A stretch of 64,000 nucleotides of DNA. It comes from Fibrobacterota bacterium. Its GTDB lineage: Bacteria > Fibrobacterota > Fibrobacteria > UBA11236. Every line of letters begins with the position of its first letter. Positions within the stretch are counted from its first letter, which is position 1. The stretch covers positions 1 to 64,000 of the forward strand of contig CANIEU010000002.1 of the NCBI GenBank assembly GCA_947466585.1, read 5' to 3'. Positions 8,900 to 15,931 of the stretch are shown in pieces. Under the pieces are notes generated by a model. It did not search any database and was not told the origin of the DNA. It was given only the letters and a program-made list of their open reading frames with translations. A program made the position numbers and the translations under genes.

Positions 8900-9790
8900 G
8901 TGACTCTCGCCCAAGCCATCGCCGCTTTTCTCGACCACCTGAAGACGCGTGGCGCGTCGCCGCACACGATTGCGGCCTATGGGCGCGATTTGCGCAAGCT
9001 GGTGGAGTTTTTCGAGCCCAAGGGAAAGGGGCATTTCGAAGTCCGCATTCTCGACAAAGGTCTCCTGCAAAATTTCCTGATTCACCTGGGCGGCGACAAG
9101 CTCAAACCTTCCTCGCAATCACGCTGCGTGGCTTGCCTGAAAAGTTTTGGGACCTTTCTCGCCGCGCACACCGGGCTCGCCAATCCCGCACGTGGATTGC
9201 GCTTTCCCAAAAAGGAACAGAAACTTTTCGCCGTGGCGGGCGAAGAGATGCTTGCGGCGGCCACGGAAAACGCGCCGGATCAGGATCCATTTCTCGATGC
9301 GCGCGATCGCCTCTGTGTCGAATTGCTTTACGGGTCGGGATTGCGTTTGGCGGAACTCATGGGTTTGAGGTGGGGCGATTTCTCCCGCAGTCACGATTCC
9401 GTTCGAGTATTGGGCAAGGGCAACAAGGTGCGCGTGGTACCGGTGACCAAGGGCGCACGGGCGATGCTCAAGGCCTACCGTTCCGCCTGTTCCGGGAAGG
9501 CTTTCCCGGTTCAGGGCCCGCTGCTCCTCAGCCACAAGGGAGAACCTCTCGGGCGGCGCACGGTTCAGAATGTGGTGGAGGCGCGCTTGCGGGCGCAAGG
9601 CCGCAAGGGGAAGGCCTCGCCGCACGTGTTGCGTCATTCCTTCGCAACGCATCTGCTCGACAACGGTGCCGATCTGCTTGCCGTGAAGGAAATGCTCGGT
9701 CATGCCTCGCTATCGACCACTCAGAAATACACCCACGTGTCGATCAAGCGGTTGAAAGAGGTCATGGCTGCGAAGCATCCACGGGGTTGA
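8900..9790 (+). CDS. Tyrosine recombinase of the XerC/XerD family
   Basis: 296 residues from GTG 8900. The N-terminal SAM-like core-binding domain (about 1-95; SPHTIAAYGRDLRKL) precedes the catalytic domain. All active-site residues are present: Arg in GSGLRLAEL, Lys in LGKGNKVR, His-x-x-Arg in HVLRHSF, His in LGHASL, and the nucleophile Tyr in TQKYTHV. Length and motifs match XerC/XerD, which resolve chromosome dimers at dif sites with FtsK. I cannot tell XerC from XerD without a tree. There is no flanking integron or mobile element, so a core role is most likely. It converges with hisC across a heptamer hairpin. Confidence 0.88.
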   Translation: MTLAQAIAAFLDHLKTRGASPHTIAAYGRDLRKLVEFFEPKGKGHFEVRILDKGLLQNFLIHLGGDKLKPSSQSRCVACLKSFGTFLAAHTGLANPARGLRFPKKEQKLFAVAGEEMLAAATENAPDQDPFLDARDRLCVELLYGSGLRLAELMGLRWGDFSRSHDSVRVLGKGNKVRVVPVTKGARAMLKAYRSACSGKAFPVQGPLLLSHKGEPLGRRTVQNVVEARLRAQGRKGKASPHVLRHSFATHLLDNGADLLAVKEMLGHASLSTTQKYTHVSIKRLKEVMAAKHPRG

Positions 9791-9795
9791 GATGA

Positions 9796-9868
9796 AATGA
9801 ACAATGATCAATGATCAATGAACAATGAACATCAAGAGCTGAGCATTGATCATTGTTCATTGATCATT
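9796..9868. repeat. Heptamer inverted repeat (AATGAWC units) between convergent genes
   Basis: Five 7-base units of the form AATGAAC or AATGATC run from 9796 to 9830, and their reverse complements run from 9848 to 9868. Positions 9810-9828 can pair with 9850-9868 with one mismatch and a 21-base loop. The right arm ends inside the hisC stop codon (TAA at 9867-9869). Located between the convergent Xer and hisC genes, it could serve as a two-way terminator. Confidence 0.85.
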
Positions 9869-11084
9869 ACGATAGGACGGATTTCAATTCTTTCAAAAAG
9901 AACGTGTTCTGTTCCTTCGTGCCGATCGTCACGCGACACCATTCCGGCAGCCCGAAACTCTTCAGCGCGCGAATGATCATACCGCGCTCCAGCAGGTCTT
10001 CGCAGAGGTCGATCGCCTGACAAGGCACCTTGAAGCAGATGAAATTGCCCTGCGTCGGCAAATAGGGGAGACCCAACTTTTTGAGTCCGGCTTCGATTTG
10101 CGCGCGCCCCTTCACGTTCACCGACAGCGACTTTTTCACGAAGGCTTTGTCGGTGAGCGCCGCTGAGGCGGCGGCTTGTACCACCAGGTTCACATTGAAG
10201 GGCGTCTTGACGCGCAGCGTTTCGCGCAGCAGACCCGAGTCGCCCATTCCGTAACCGAGGCGCAGTCCGGCGAGGCCGTACAGCTTGCTGAACGTGCGCG
10301 CCACCAGCAGGTTTGGGTAGGTGCGCATCAGCTCGACGCAGCGCGGATAGTCGGGTGCGGTCGCGTAATCGCCGTAGGCTTCGTCCACAACCAATAGGCA
10401 GGTGCGCGGGGTTTTCTTGAGCAGGGCGAGCAACTCGGCGTGCGTAAAATACGTGCCGGTCGGATTGTTGGGATTGCACAGAAACAGCATCTTCGGCTTC
10501 TGCGACAACGTTTTGGCGAAGCCCGCGAGGTCGTAGCGCAGGTCGCGCAGGGGAACCTTCACGATTTCGGCGCCCAGCACGCGTCCTGAGAACTCGTATT
10601 CGGAGAAGGTGTTCTCGGAGATCACCACCTTTTCACCGACCTTGACGAAGGCCAAGGCGATGTTGAGCAGGATTTCGTCGGAGCCATTTCCGACTACGAT
10701 GTTTTCGGTGGCGACTCCGCAGTGCGCGGCGATATCGCCCCGCAGCGCGCGGCTGGCGCCGTCGGGATACAATGAGGATTTCGCCAAGGCTTGAGTTGCT
10801 GCCTTGAGGGCCTTGGGACTGGTTCCGAGCGGGTTCTCGTTCGAACCCAGTTTGACGATGCGCTTCACCCCGTATTGTTCGCGCACTTCCTCGATGGAGC
10901 GCCCCGGAACATAGGGCTTGAGCGCCTGAATGGATGGGCGCGCGAGGGCGAGGATTTCGGCCTCGGTATAGGCGGAAACGCCCGAGGGAGGCAATACCGT
11001 GCGGGTTGCGGGGGTCTTGGCAACGGGCTTGTTCGGGGATTTCTTTGCGGACTTTTTCAAGGTCTTTGCGACGGGTTTTGGCAT
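9867..11084 (-). CDS. hisC: Histidinol-phosphate aminotransferase
   Basis: 405 residues from ATG 11084. This PLP-dependent class I/II aminotransferase converts imidazole-acetol phosphate and glutamate to histidinol phosphate. Visible: KLGSNENPLG (substrate loop), CNPNNPTG, VVDEAYGDY with the PLP-binding Asp, ARTFSKLYGLAGLRLGYG with the Schiff-base Lys, and a C-terminal Arg-rich strand (CRVTIG). HisC-type enzymes can also act on aromatic keto acids. The first 45 residues are a Lys/Pro/Ala-rich tail (MPKPVAKTLKKSAKKSPNK) not needed for catalysis. No other his gene is nearby. It is divergent from thrS with a 189-base gap. Confidence 0.9.
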   Translation of the reverse strand: MPKPVAKTLKKSAKKSPNKPVAKTPATRTVLPPSGVSAYTEAEILALARPSIQALKPYVPGRSIEEVREQYGVKRIVKLGSNENPLGTSPKALKAATQALAKSSLYPDGASRALRGDIAAHCGVATENIVVGNGSDEILLNIALAFVKVGEKVVISENTFSEYEFSGRVLGAEIVKVPLRDLRYDLAGFAKTLSQKPKMLFLCNPNNPTGTYFTHAELLALLKKTPRTCLLVVDEAYGDYATAPDYPRCVELMRTYPNLLVARTFSKLYGLAGLRLGYGMGDSGLLRETLRVKTPFNVNLVVQAAASAALTDKAFVKKSLSVNVKGRAQIEAGLKKLGLPYLPTQGNFICFKVPCQAIDLCEDLLERGMIIRALKSFGLPEWCRVTIGTKEQNTFFLKELKSVLS

Positions 11085-11205
11085 GGGTGAAAGATAGCGT
11101 ACGGCAGAGAGCTGACAACGAACGGACGCCACAGCCTCCCGGGCAGGGAGGGGCCCGCGCCGCACCTCGATCAAAATCCCCTTTATTCCTTGGGGTCCCA
11201 TTGTT

Positions 11206-11225
11206 ACGGGGCCTCCCCGTTTTTT
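11206..11225 (+). terminator. Intrinsic-terminator-like hairpin in the thrS leader
   Basis: ACGGGG, loop CCT, CCCCGT, then six T. No gene ends here on this strand: hisC starts at 11084 in the other direction, and thrS starts 49 bases further on. The hairpin therefore sits in the thrS 5' leader, which suggests attenuation. GGGAGG near 11140 could pair with the CCTCCC of the hairpin as an antiterminator. Confidence 0.55.
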
Positions 11226-11273
11226 ACCTTGGGCCCTCCTAAGAGGACTTTTGAGGAGCTATTGAGGAGTACC

Positions 11274-13235
11274 GTGGCCACTATTACCGTAACCCTGCCC
11301 GACGGCAAAACGCTGGAGCCCGAGCTCGGCGCGTCCGTTGGCGACATCGTCAAGTCCATCGGCATGGGCTTGTTCCGCGACTCCTTGGCCGCTTTCTGGA
11401 CCGATAAAAACGGGAACGGCGCCGAAGTCGACCTTTCCTTCCAGCCGACCGAATCCGGTTCGCTGAAGGTGATCACCTCCAAGAGCCCAGAAGCCGTGGA
11501 GATCATCCGGCATTCGACCGCGCACTTGATGGCGCATGCGGTGACCGAACTGTTCCCCGGCACGCAGCTGACCATCGGCCCCGTGATCGAAAACGGTTTC
11601 TATTACGACTTCGATTCGAAGCACGCGTTCACACCCGAAGATTTCGCCGCCATCGAAAAGCGCATGTCCGAACTCGCCTCGCAGGATATTCCCGTGGTGC
11701 GTTCCGAAATGACCCGCCTCGATGCGATCAAGCATTATCAGGACCCCGCGCACCTCGAGCCGTACAAGGTCGAGCTCATGGAAGGCTGGGACAGCGAGAC
11801 CGTCAGCTTCTATACGCAGGGCAGCTTCTCCGATTTGTGCCGCGGCCCGCACGTGCCGTCCACCGGCAAGCTTAAGCACTTCAAATTGCTGTCCGTCGCG
11901 GGCGCCTACTGGCGCGGCGATGTGAAACGCCCCATGCTGCAGCGCGTGTACGCCACCGCCTTCCGCACCAAGGAAGAGCTGGAAGCGCACCTGTTCCAGC
12001 TCGAAGAGGCGAAGCGCCGCGATCACCGCCGTCTGGGCCGCGAACTGGATTACTTCCACATCGACGAGAACTCGCCGGGCATGATTTTCTGGCACGCGCG
12101 CGGCTGGAAGTTGTATTCCAATTTGATCGAGTACCTGCGTAAAAAACTCGACCGGAACGGGTACCAGGAAGTCCGCACTCCAGAAGTGGTCGACATCGGT
12201 TTGTACACCAAGTCGGGTCACGTCACGAATTACTCCGCGAACATGTTCCTCACGCAGAGCGAGAACCGCGAGTACGTGATCAAGCCCATGAACTGCCCGT
12301 GCCACGTGGAAATTTTCAAGCAGGGCTTGAAGAGCTTTCGCGATCTGCCGCTGCGCGTGGCGGAGTTCGGCAAGTGCCACCGCAACGAGCTCGCGGGCAC
12401 GATGCACGGCCTTATGCGTGTGCGCGGCTTCACGCAAGACGATGCGCATATCTTCTGCACCGAAGACCAGGTCGCCGACGAAGTCGCCTCCTTCTGCGGC
12501 ATGCTGTGGGACGTGTATGCGGACTTCGGATTCACCGACATCATCGTGAAACTCGCCGACCGGCCTCCCCAGCGCGTGGGCAGCGACGAAGCGTGGGACA
12601 AGGCTGAAGCGGCGCTCCACGAGGCCTGCAAAAAGGCTGGCATCGCTTACGAGATGAACTCGGGCGACGGCGCCTTCTACGGTCCGAAGTTGGAGTTTAC
12701 CCTCCGCGACAGCCTCGGCCGCCACTGGCAGTGCGGGACCATCCAGGTCGATTACAACCTGCCGACCCTCCTCGGCGCCGAATATGTGGGCTCCGATTCG
12801 GGTCGTCACCATCCGGTGATGCTGCACCGCGCTATTTTCGGGTCGCTCGAGCGCTTCATCGGCATTCTGATCGAGCACTTCGCCGGCGACCTGCCCTTCT
12901 GGATCAACCCCCAGCAGGTGCGGATATTGCCCGTTTCCGAGAAATTCGTGGACTTTTGCCGCGGACTCGAAGGGCAAATCCGCGATGCGGGCTTCTCTTG
13001 CGAGACCGATATCCGCAACGAAAAAATCGGGTTCAAGATCCGCGAAGGTGAGAAGGACAAGGTTCCTTACCTGCTGATTGTGGGCGAAAAAGAGGTAGAA
13101 GCGCGCACCGTTTCGGTCCGTCAGCGCAAAGTCGGCGACCTTGGAAGCTTTACTTTGGCCGACCTTTTGGAAAAGTTTAAATTTGAGAGTTCAAACCGCG
13201 GCCGGGGGAATTCTCCCGCGAATCCGGCGGAGTAG
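11274..13235 (+). CDS. thrS: Threonyl-tRNA synthetase
   Basis: 653 residues; GTG 11274 preceded by GAGGAG. Charges tRNA-Thr. Domains in order: TGS (about 1-63), editing N2 domain with HSTAH at 80-84 and the Cys of DLCRGPHVPSTG, the class II catalytic core (motif 2 HRNELAGTMHGLMRVRGFTQ, zinc ligand in MNCPCH), and the anticodon-binding domain (from about 540). Complete length and motifs indicate a functional, editing-competent enzyme. It heads the thrS-infC-rpmI-rplT order common in bacteria. The leader carries a terminator-like hairpin (11206-11225), consistent with attenuation control. Confidence 0.97.
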   Translation: MATITVTLPDGKTLEPELGASVGDIVKSIGMGLFRDSLAAFWTDKNGNGAEVDLSFQPTESGSLKVITSKSPEAVEIIRHSTAHLMAHAVTELFPGTQLTIGPVIENGFYYDFDSKHAFTPEDFAAIEKRMSELASQDIPVVRSEMTRLDAIKHYQDPAHLEPYKVELMEGWDSETVSFYTQGSFSDLCRGPHVPSTGKLKHFKLLSVAGAYWRGDVKRPMLQRVYATAFRTKEELEAHLFQLEEAKRRDHRRLGRELDYFHIDENSPGMIFWHARGWKLYSNLIEYLRKKLDRNGYQEVRTPEVVDIGLYTKSGHVTNYSANMFLTQSENREYVIKPMNCPCHVEIFKQGLKSFRDLPLRVAEFGKCHRNELAGTMHGLMRVRGFTQDDAHIFCTEDQVADEVASFCGMLWDVYADFGFTDIIVKLADRPPQRVGSDEAWDKAEAALHEACKKAGIAYEMNSGDGAFYGPKLEFTLRDSLGRHWQCGTIQVDYNLPTLLGAEYVGSDSGRHHPVMLHRAIFGSLERFIGILIEHFAGDLPFWINPQQVRILPVSEKFVDFCRGLEGQIRDAGFSCETDIRNEKIGFKIREGEKDKVPYLLIVGEKEVEARTVSVRQRKVGDLGSFTLADLLEKFKFESSNRGRGNSPANPAE

Positions 13236-13291
13236 TCACCCGGGCGTAATTTCAGTTTCATCCAACTGTAGCGCCCCCTGAAAGGACGAGT

Positions 13292-13975
13292 TTGCAAAGA
13301 CCGAGACGTTCATTTTTTGTTCCTCCCAAGGAAACGATTCGCATTAACGAGTACATCCGGGTTCCCGAGATCCGCGTGGTGGACTCCGACGGTTCCGCAC
13401 TCGGTATCATTCCCGTCCAGCAGGCCCTAGAAAAAGCCAGGGAACGGGGCCTCGACCTCGTCGAAGTCTCTCCCACGGCGAACCCTCCGGTCTGCCGAAT
13501 CATGGATTTTGGCAAGTACAAGTACGAAATCCAGAAAAAACAGAAGGTTTCGAAGGCCAAGCAGCATATTATCAAGATCAAGGAAATCAAGTTTCACCCC
13601 AAAACCGGTGAAAATGACTACAATTACCGCCTCGTTCAGGCCAAGGAGTTCCTCGAAAAGGGCTACAAGGTCAAGGCGACGGTGGTGTTTCGTGGCCGTG
13701 AAATGGCTCACATCGAGTATGGTTCCCGCTGGCTGAAGAAGATGGTGGTGGACCTCGAAGGTGTGGGAAGTCCGGAAACGAATTCCATTCAGGAAGGTCG
13801 CAACGTCACGATGATTTTCGCGCAGGCCAAGTCTGCGATAAAGCCCGTGGTAAAGGCCAAGAAGCCTGAAACAAAAACTGAAGTGTCGAAACCGGCCGCC
13901 GCAACGACAGTCGCAGCGGCCCCGGTCACAACGGCACCGTCCGAAGTCGCTCCGGCGGCTCCGGCCGCAAGCTGA
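13292..13975 (+). CDS. infC: Translation initiation factor IF-3
   Basis: 227 residues. IF3 binds the 30S subunit, blocks premature 50S joining and checks the start codon. The N-domain has INEYIRVPEIRVVDSDG and the C-domain has PKTGENDYNYR and FRGREMAHIEYG, all standard. The start is TTG at 13292, eight bases after AAAGGA. A rare start codon is usual for infC because IF3 represses its own mRNA through non-canonical start recognition. After the normal end (about residue 180) there is a 45-residue Lys/Ala/Pro/Thr-rich tail. rpmI follows after 24 bases. Confidence 0.96.
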   Translation: MQRPRRSFFVPPKETIRINEYIRVPEIRVVDSDGSALGIIPVQQALEKARERGLDLVEVSPTANPPVCRIMDFGKYKYEIQKKQKVSKAKQHIIKIKEIKFHPKTGENDYNYRLVQAKEFLEKGYKVKATVVFRGREMAHIEYGSRWLKKMVVDLEGVGSPETNSIQEGRNVTMIFAQAKSAIKPVVKAKKPETKTEVSKPAAATTVAAAPVTTAPSEVAPAAPAAS

Positions 13976-13999
13976 AATCGAAAGAACAGGAAGAGTATC

Positions 14000-14197
14000 A
14001 TGCCGAAGATGAAAACCCACAGCGGCGCCAAGAAGCGCTTCAAGGTGACGGCCAACGGGAAGGTCAAGCACAAGGCCTCCGGCAAGAACCATATCAATGC
14101 GAAGCTTTCGCCCGAGCGCCGCAACCGCCTCGGCGGCGCGCAGTACGTGGGTCCGGCTTTCGAACAAAAAATGAAGCGTCTGCTGCGCGTCGCCTAA
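14000..14197 (+). CDS. rpmI: 50S ribosomal protein L35
   Basis: 65 residues, very basic. The sequence [20 protein letters not shown] and the end KRLLRVA are characteristic of bL35, a late-assembling protein of the large subunit. The Shine-Dalgarno sequence AGGAAGAG lies just upstream. It sits between infC and rplT as in most bacteria, and the three are probably co-transcribed. Confidence 0.97.
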   Translation: MPKMKTHSGAKKRFKVTANGKVKHKASGKNHINAKLSPERRNRLGGAQYVGPAFEQKMKRLLRVA

Positions 14198-14227
14198 CGA
14201 CGAGCGCAACACCTAAGGAGAACGTCA

Positions 14228-14572
14228 ATGCCCAGAAGCACATACCGCGTCCCGGCTCGCGCCCGCCGCAAAAAAATTCTCGACCTGGCCAAGGGTTACT
14301 ACGGCCGTCGCAAGTCCAACTTCAAGCTCGCGAAGGAAGCCGTCGATCACGCCGGCCAGTATTCCTACGCGCACCGCAAAGACAAGAAGGGCGACTTCCG
14401 CTCCTTGTGGACGATCCGCATCAACGCCGCCGCGCGTGAACTCGGAACGACCTATTCCAAGCTGATCGCCAACCTGAAGAAGGCCGGCATCGAGCTGGAT
14501 CGTAAGATCCTCGCCGACCTCGCTTTCTCGGATGCAGCCGCGTTCGCGAAGGTTGTAGAAGCCGCCAAGTAG
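14228..14572 (+). CDS. rplT: 50S ribosomal protein L20
   Basis: 114 residues. bL20 is essential for early 50S assembly and represses the rpmI-rplT messenger in several bacteria. Motifs [19 protein letters not shown] and [15 protein letters not shown] are typical. AAGGAG is 9 bases before ATG. A strong intrinsic terminator follows at 14592-14623, closing the thrS-infC-rpmI-rplT unit. Confidence 0.97.
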   Translation: MPRSTYRVPARARRKKILDLAKGYYGRRKSNFKLAKEAVDHAGQYSYAHRKDKKGDFRSLWTIRINAAARELGTTYSKLIANLKKAGIELDRKILADLAFSDAAAFAKVVEAAK

Positions 14573-14591
14573 GGCGCGTTCTTTGACTTTT

Positions 14592-14623
14592 AAAAGGCGC
14601 CCTTAACCGGGGCGCTTTTTTTG
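14592..14623 (+). terminator. Intrinsic terminator after rplT
   Basis: AAAAGGCGCCC pairs with GGGGCGCTTTT (one bulged G) around a TTAACC loop and is followed by further T residues. It lies 20 bases after the rplT stop and separates the ribosomal-protein unit from pheS. Confidence 0.85.
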
Positions 14624-14748
14624 TTTCCGGAATTCCGGATCGGAGTATCCGGAGGCGGCATGCATTCGGGCCCCGATTTCTAACGTTCACGACCGTTACC
14701 GCCATCGCGAAACGCGCTTTTGAGAATCAGCCACCGACACGGGACAAC

Positions 14749-15789
14749 ATGGACTCGAACAACGTCAACCAAGATCTCGAATCCCTGAAAATCCGCCTGC
14801 TGGCGGATCTCGACACCTGCGACCAGGGCGGGGGAGACGGGCTTGAAGAGCTCAAGGTGCGCTACCTCGGCAAAAAAGGCGAGATCTACGGCCTGATGCG
14901 CGGCATGGGCGCCTTACCCGCCGATCAGCGCCCCGCCTTCGGGCAAATGGTGAACACCTTGCGCGACCTGGCCGAAGAGCGCTTCGCCGTTTTGGAATCG
15001 CGCGCAGCAGAACAGGCGATCGCGGCGAAACTTTCCGCCAGCACGGTCGATCCCACCTTGCCCGGCACGCGCAGCGAGCTGGGGCATCTGCATCCGCTCA
15101 CGGTGGTGCGCGACGATACCATCGACTTCTTCCGCGGCATGGGTTTCGAACTCGCCGAAGCGCCCGAGGTCGATCACGAGTGGTACAACTTTGAGGCGCT
15201 CAACATTCCGCCCGAGCACCCGGCGCGCGATATGCACGACACGTTCTATGTGGACGAGGGCGTGGTGATGCGCACGCACACCTCCAACGTGCAGGTGCAC
15301 TACCTGCTCGGACACGAGCCTGGCCCTGTGCGCATGCTCGCGCCCGGTTGCGTATACCGCGTCGATAACGACGCATCGCACGCGCCCATGTTCCAACAAG
15401 TGGAATGCCTGGTCATCGACGAGAACATCTCCTTCTCGCACCTCAAGGGCGTGATGCTGTTGTGGGCCGAGCACGTGTTCGGCAAAGGCACCAAACTGCG
15501 GGTGCGACCCAGTTACTTCCCCTTCACGGAGCCTTCCGCCGAGGTGGACGTTTCCTGCTCGCTTTGCGGCGGCGCGGGGTGCCGACTGTGCAAGCACACC
15601 GGCTGGATCGAGGTCGGCGGCTGCGGCAGCGTGGACCCGGCGGTTTTGACCCAGGTGGGCTGGGACCCGGAACGCTGGACGGGTTTCGCGTTCGGCTTCG
15701 GCATCGACCGCATCGCCCTGCTCAAGTACGGCATCCCGAACATCGGGTTGCTGACGCGCAACGAGGCCGGTTTCCTCCGTCAGTTTTAA
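14749..15789 (+). CDS. pheS: Phenylalanyl-tRNA synthetase alpha subunit
   Basis: 346 residues. Catalytic alpha chain of the (alpha-beta)2 PheRS. The N-terminal coiled coil (about 1-85) is followed by the class II core: motif 1 near FFRGMGFELAEAPEVDHEWYNF, motif 2 (CVYRVDNDASHAPMFQQ-type, split here), and motif 3 FAFGFGIDRIALLKYGI. A four-cysteine stretch (CSLCGGAGCRLC, about 275-286) may bind zinc, as in many bacterial PheS. It has its own leader after the rplT terminator. pheT follows 142 bases later, separated by a long heptamer hairpin, an unusual gap for this gene pair. Confidence 0.97.
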   Translation: MDSNNVNQDLESLKIRLLADLDTCDQGGGDGLEELKVRYLGKKGEIYGLMRGMGALPADQRPAFGQMVNTLRDLAEERFAVLESRAAEQAIAAKLSASTVDPTLPGTRSELGHLHPLTVVRDDTIDFFRGMGFELAEAPEVDHEWYNFEALNIPPEHPARDMHDTFYVDEGVVMRTHTSNVQVHYLLGHEPGPVRMLAPGCVYRVDNDASHAPMFQQVECLVIDENISFSHLKGVMLLWAEHVFGKGTKLRVRPSYFPFTEPSAEVDVSCSLCGGAGCRLCKHTGWIEVGGCGSVDPAVLTQVGWDPERWTGFAFGFGIDRIALLKYGIPNIGLLTRNEAGFLRQF

Positions 15790-15792
15790 CAA

Positions 15793-15908
15793 AATGAGAA
15801 ATGATGAATGAGAAATGAGAAAATGAACGTCGTCCCTAACGTTGGAGGCTTGTCCCCAAGCAAGGGTGGTTACGCTCTTTCCTCATTTCTCATTCATCAT
15901 TTCTCATT
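15793..15908. repeat. Heptamer inverted repeat (AATGAGA units) between pheS and pheT
   Basis: Four 7-base units (AATGAGA, AATGATG, AATGAGA, AATGAGA) begin 3 bases after the pheS stop. Their exact 27-base reverse complement lies at 15882-15908, giving a perfect stem around a 62-base loop. The loop ends with TACGCTCTTTCCTC, a 14-mer repeated before folD (19884-19897). It separates two genes whose products are needed in equal amounts. Confidence 0.9.
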
Positions 15909-15931
15909 CGAATTATAAGGGTTTCCACAGA

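Noticed and set aside
8900-9790. Xer-like recombinase as an integron or phage integrase
   Set aside because: No attC sites, cassettes, att duplication or phage genes nearby; the motifs suit chromosomal XerC/D.
11259-12977. 572-codon open frame antisense to thrS
   Set aside because: Same explanation: shadow of a GC-rich coding gene.
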